Assembly (NCBI GenBank): GCA_031761405.1
Contig: JASEVX010000010.1
Location: 7,779,977-7,843,976 of the forward strand
Length of the DNA stretch: 64,000 nt
Direction of reading: 5' to 3'
Source of the DNA: Serripes groenlandicus
Taxonomy: Eukaryota; Mollusca; Bivalvia; Cardiida; Cardiidae
A model generated the notes under the pieces. That model had not been told where the DNA came from. It searched no databases and saw nothing but the letters and a program-made list of their open reading frames with translations. The first letter of the stretch is position 1, and each line of letters opens with the position of its first letter. The position numbers were made by a program, and so were the translations under genes. This document shows positions 47,101-53,100 of this stretch, piece by piece.

Positions 47101-50100
47101 TGCCACTATGAGTTCAAGAGTTGTCTGTTTCAGAGGCGTCAGAAAGCGTCTGCATGATGGAAACCGTTAAAGCCTTAGTAAATTATGAAGGTGCATGCAC
47201 CAGACGCTTATTAAAACATAGTATAAGTACATTGTCAATGTCCGTGAAAGGCTGTAGTAATCTGGATTCCGCTAGCCAATTATTCAAAATAACTAAATTA
47301 GCTCTCGCACGAATCTACAGCAGTACATTAAGAAGCAAACAACAAATGAAAAGTATGTGTAGACAAAGACCATGGCTGTATTCATATTAACTTAACTAAC
47401 CGAACACTAGGTCAAGTGCTATTTAAAGCTATTATTAAACTGGTTGATCCAGTCAACAAGATCCTAGTGTAAATGCCGGTGTATTGCTATTACGATAGAG
47501 AGGGAGTCCCGTGTTATCGTCAAGCTTTTTTAGATCACATAGAGCCGAAGGCTCAAGGTGAGCTATTCTGATCACTTTTTGTCCGTCGTCCGTCGTCCGT
47601 CGTCCGTCCGTCCGTCCGTCCGTCCGTCCGTCCGGCGTTAACTTTTAGCTTTAAACATCATCTCCTCCCAAATTCCAAGGACAATTTCCGTGAAACATCA
47701 CAGGACTGTTCCTCTGGTTGGCCTCTTTCAAAGTTGTTCAAAGATTTAAATTCCATTGAGAACTTTGGTTGCTGCGGCATCAAAAAGGGGGCAAAATGTC
47801 CGAACTTTAAAAATCTTCTCCTCCGAATCTGCCTGTCAGATTCAAATATAATTTGGTAGAAATGTTCCTTGGGTGACCCTCTATAAAAATTGTTCAAGCC
47901 ATACTGATTGGTCAAAAAACATGGCAGTCAGGTGGCATCAGAAAAGGGGCAAAATGACAAAATGACAAAATTCCATTTTTATGAAAGTGCTTGTCTGATT
48001 TTAAGAAAATATAATACGAATCTTACTTAAATGATCCTCTATTTAATTTGTTTAAGCCATTTTGATGGGTAACACAATCATAGCAACCAGGCGTCATCAC
48101 AAAAGGGGTAAATTGAACTTTTAGCTACAAATGACAACCAACTCCTACCATTCCAATAGACCAATTTCCACAAAACATCACAGGAATGTTCCTTCGGTGG
48201 TCCTCTTTCAAATTTGTTCAAAGAATAAAATTCCATTGAGAACTTTGGTTGCTGCGGCATCAGAAAGGGGACAAAATGTCCAAACTTTAAAAATCTTTTC
48301 CTCCGAATCTACCTGTCAGATTCAAATATAATTTGGTAGAAATGTTCCTTGGGTGACCCTCTATGAAAATTGTTCAAGCCATACTGATTGGTCGAAAAAC
48401 ATGGCAGTCAGGCGGCATCAGAAAAGGGGCTAAATGACAAAATTTGAAAATTCCATTTTTATGAAAGTGTTTGTCTGATTTTAAGAAAATATAAAACGAA
48501 TTTTACTTTAATGATCCTCTATTTAATTTGTTAAAGCCGTTTTGATTGGTTACACAATCATAGCAACCAGGCGTCATCACAAAAGGGGTAAATTGAACTT
48601 TTAGCTACAAATGACAACCAACACCTGCCATTCCAATAGACCAATTACTACAAAACATCACAGGAATGATCCTTTTGTGGTCCTCTTTCAAAATTGTTCA
48701 AAGATTAAAATTCAAATGAGAACTTTGGTTGCTGCGGCATCAGAAAGGTGACAAAATGTCCAAACTTTAAAAATCTTCTGCTCCGAATCTGCCTGTCAGA
48801 TTCAAATATAATTTGGTAGAAATGTTCCTTGGGTGACCCTCTATAAAAATTGTTCAAGCCATACTGATTGGTCGAAAAACATGGCAGTCAGGCGGCATCA
48901 GAAAAGGGGCAAAATGACAAAATTTGAAAATTCCATTTTTATGAAAGTGTTTGTCTTATTTTAAGAAAATATAATACGAATCTTACTGTAATGATCCTCT
49001 ATTTAATTTGTTTAAGCCGTTTTGATTGGTTACGCAATCATATCAACCAGGTGTCATCACAAAAAGGGTAAATTGAACTTTTAGCTACAAGTGACATCCA
49101 ACTCCTACCATTCCAATAGACCAATTTCCACAAAACATCACAAGAATGTTCCTTTGGTGGTCCTCTTTCAAAATTGTTCAAAGATTTAAATTTCATTGAG
49201 AACTTTGGATGCTGCGGCATCAGAGAGTGAGAAAAAATACCCAAATTTTAAAATCCTTTTCCTCCATAATCTACTTGTGCGATTGCAAGATAATTTGGTA
49301 GAAATGTTTCTTAAGTGACCCTCTAAATAAACTGTTGAAGCCATATTGATTTGGTTGAAAAACAGCGCAGCAAGGCGGCATCAGGAAAGGTGCAAAATGA
49401 CAAAAACTTTATAATTCCATTCTTATTAAAGTTCTTGTTAGATTTCAAGATATAAATGGCCTTTACTGATAAGCTGTTTCTTGAGAAGTGTCCACTCCTT
49501 TCAGTGGAAGACAGTGGTGCAGAGGTAGAGCGTCGGCCTCTCGTATCAAAGGTCCCTGGTTCGAGTCCCGTGATGAGCGTGTCCTGACTTTGGGATTTTT
49601 CCACACAAACGGCGCGAGTACTGGTGAAGTCTCCAGGAAGCAGACATCGAGCGTGATTAATCTAAGCCCAAGGCTTGTTTCGCAATCGATGTAAAATAAA
49701 TAAGTTTAAACTAAACTCCTTTCAGTTTCATTTGCACTCCCTGATAAAATTTTCCAGATATTTGCAGTTAAATATTTGCTACTAATTTACTATCAATTAG
49801 GTGATCGATTTAGGGCCATCTTGGCCCTCTTGTTTAAATTGTCGATTAGTAATATATCTATTTACATTTGAAACTTATTTTCAACAATTGAATATAGAAG
49901 GGTAAATCAACAATTTCTCTCATTCTACATGTTCATTTCACATGATTTCTGTATCAAAATCCATCAAGTGGCTTGTGAATTGTTCCCGACTTCACATGTT
50001 ATCACATGAGTGTGGTATTTCAATGGTTAGATATTAATATAGTTCTGATTATATAAGATATGATTCGAAATTGTATAATCATACAAGAAACTTGTTATAC

Positions 50101-53100
50101 TTGCACCAAAATGACAAACTATGTTTTATATTTATATTTCAGATATATTCAGTCCACTTTATTTGTGTTCGACGAAGCAAAGGAAACCAATTTCCTGTCC
50201 CTAATATGGGTTATTTTATACAGTAGACAACAACAGCAAGAAGACCTCTTGTAAGACGGGCAGTTGAACTCAATGTCCCTTTACAGCTCGATACAGAAGA
50301 AGACAAAGAGGCGTTAATTCCCATCATGGCTACAGTGGACTTCCTTTAGTGACCACTTATATATACACATTACTAAGAATTCCAAAATTTCTAAATTAGT
50401 TTTTGCTGGGTGATAAAATCATGGCTGCGAGAGGTTTTACTATAGCCGGTGATTGTTGTGCTAACAATCTAGATTTCACGAAGGGAAGGAAGGAAACAAC
50501 TTTCATAAGCAGAGACAATAGAAACTTGATGGATCTGACAGCTGCTGAGCGTATTTATGTAGAGCTGGCAAATTTGAGACTAAAACACTTACCGCACTCT
50601 GAAAACAGAACTTGGCATATACTATAGTCATTGGAAATAATAAATACAATTGTATTGCGGACAGCAGTATTCAGACATTCAATGATTGAAGAGGACACTT
50701 TAGATAAGATAATTCTGGTTAACACTGAAAGTGTTTTGTTTTTTATTCATTGACTCATAATCATATGAAATAAATCCAATCATAGCTGTTATCATTTAAC
50801 ACATGAAGCAAATAAACTGAAAAATAAGCAAATTCTTAACAAAATTGTAGCATAGTTTTAGCATTTTCTCACATAAATCTGACTACAGCAGACTTATTTG
50901 AAAAAACTCGGCAAAACCTGTACAACATCCATCAATGGTCATGTTATAATTGTATACATTTAGAAAACATTATGACAAAAAGAGAAATTACTTGTCAGGA
51001 TTTTCTGATTTTGCAACAATGTTATTTAAAATTATAACTTTATTATTATAAGTCATCTGCATGTGGGACAGTGTTAAACACTAATACATGCTTGTACATA
51101 CAGCGTAATAGAGCTTTGGTGCAAAACATTTCATATAGTGACAAATTATAGTTCGATGATATTCATGAAAAGAAAATATTTTTGGAAAGGAAGAAATTCA
51201 TCATTATCAGCATGTTTTCCTTTTCCAACAATTTTCGAGAGAAAATTGGAATGCATCTCCTACTATAATATCTGTCCATAGAAAACTTTTTAAGGATGGA
51301 AGAATTTTTTCTAATATGAGAAATTTCTCCTTCCCTACAATTATTCAAGAAGTTGTCTGCTACTCTTCCACAGCCAAGCATTACAAGTTTTGAGTAGTTT
51401 AATTTAACCTGTTACCTTAAAGTAAATTTTGTACATGTAAATTAGTTTTAGATTCGTTCTTAGTTAACCCTTTCCCACATACAGACGCTACATCAGAAGT
51501 AGTCTGTAAGGGGTAAAGAGATAACCATTTTCGACATGTATATGCTTTCGGACGCCTCTGCAGCAGACACATTTTGAAAACATTTTTGCAAATCGAGAAA
51601 TTGCTCAAAACTGGCAATTTCTCCTTTTGCCACAATGTTTTCATCTCTATTAAATTAATTGAGATTATCAGTATTTTTATATAGATGTTTTCGAAGTCGT
51701 TTGCTGCATATTTGTTGTATGTGGGAAATATATATAAATATTGTAGACAATTGAATTTTGAGATAGCTCAAAATTGGCAATTTCTCCTTTTGCCACAATG
51801 TTTTCCTCTCTACTAAATTTATTGAGAATATTAGTATTTATCTAGATGTTTTCAAAGTCGTTTGCAGATTTGTTGTATGTGGGAAATATATGAATATTTT
51901 AGACAATTGAATTTTGAGATAGAGTGAAATGCACTGACAGAAAAGAATAAATTGCTCAATAAAAGCACTTTTTATTTTTTCTCACAATGTTTAAGTCAGC
52001 CATACTTCAAAAGTCACCTGCATCAAATAAAGAATGGAAAATAGAAAAGTAATCTGACCTCAAGGTGAGCTATTGTGATGGCATTTTGTCCGTCGTGGGT
52101 CCATCGTGCATCATCAACAATTGCGTGCTACAGGCTGTATTTTTGCATCCGATATTCATGAAAGTTTATCAGAACATTTATCTCCATTTTGGACAAGTTC
52201 GAAACTAGGTCACTAGGTCAAATTGAAGGAATATCTTGTTAACACTCTAGAGATCTTGTTAACACTCTAGAGGCCGCATTTTTTACTTGAGCATGTTGAA
52301 ACTTTATAAGAATGTTTGTTTTGATGATTTGTAGGCCAATAATGTGGGTTATGTCAGGTCAAAAGGTTGGCCACTGGGCCAAAATGAAGGAAAATCTTGT
52401 TAACTCTCTAGAGGCCGCAAAGTTTGCTTCAGCAGCTTGAGATATTGTCAGAATGTCAAGTTTGAATATGGGTCATGTTGGGTAAAAAAATTGGTCACTA
52501 GGTCAAATTAAAGTAAAATCTTGTTAACACTGGAGTCTGAATTTTTAACTGATATGTAGGTCAAGTTTGAATATGGGTCATGTCCAGTAAAAAACAAGAT
52601 CACTAGGCCGGATTGATGGAAACTCTTGTTAAAACTCAAGAAGCTGCCCTTTTTCTTCAGCAGCTTGTTCATTTTTAAGAATGTTTATCCTAATGATATC
52701 TATGTCAGGTTAATATATGGGTCATATTGACTCGAAAACTAGGTCACAAGGTAAAATTGAAGGAAAATCTTGTTAACATTCTGAAGGCTGTATTTTTAAC
52801 TTGAAAATATTGAAACTGCCAGAATGTTTGTCTGGATGATAGTGTAGGACAAGTTTGTATATGGGTCAGGACATGTCAAAAAGTAGGTTACAAGGCCACA
52901 TTTAGAGAAAATCTTGTTAACACTCTAAGAGGACGCATTGTTTGCTTCAGCAGCTTCAGAAATTTTGTCTTAATGATATCTAGGTCAAGATCAAATATGG
53001 GTCATATTGACTCTAAAACTAGGTCACTGTGCCAAATTGAAGTAATATCTTTTCAACACTTTGGAAACACCATTTTTTATTTCAGCAATTTGAGACTGCC

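Larger units (their letters stand above)
47544..49836 (+). mobile_element. Element R1 with 480-bp internal tandem repeats
   Basis: It starts 'gccgaaggctcaaggtgagc' and ends 'gatttagggccatcttggcc' plus 'ctcttgttt', the termini of a repeat family also at 52060, 53803 and 54580. Inside are a (ccgt)n microsatellite at about 47584-47635 and four tandem units with landmarks at 47699, 48179, 48660 and 49140. A SINE (49506) is inserted near its right end. No protein is encoded; translated frames repeat with the unit. Confidence 0.75.
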
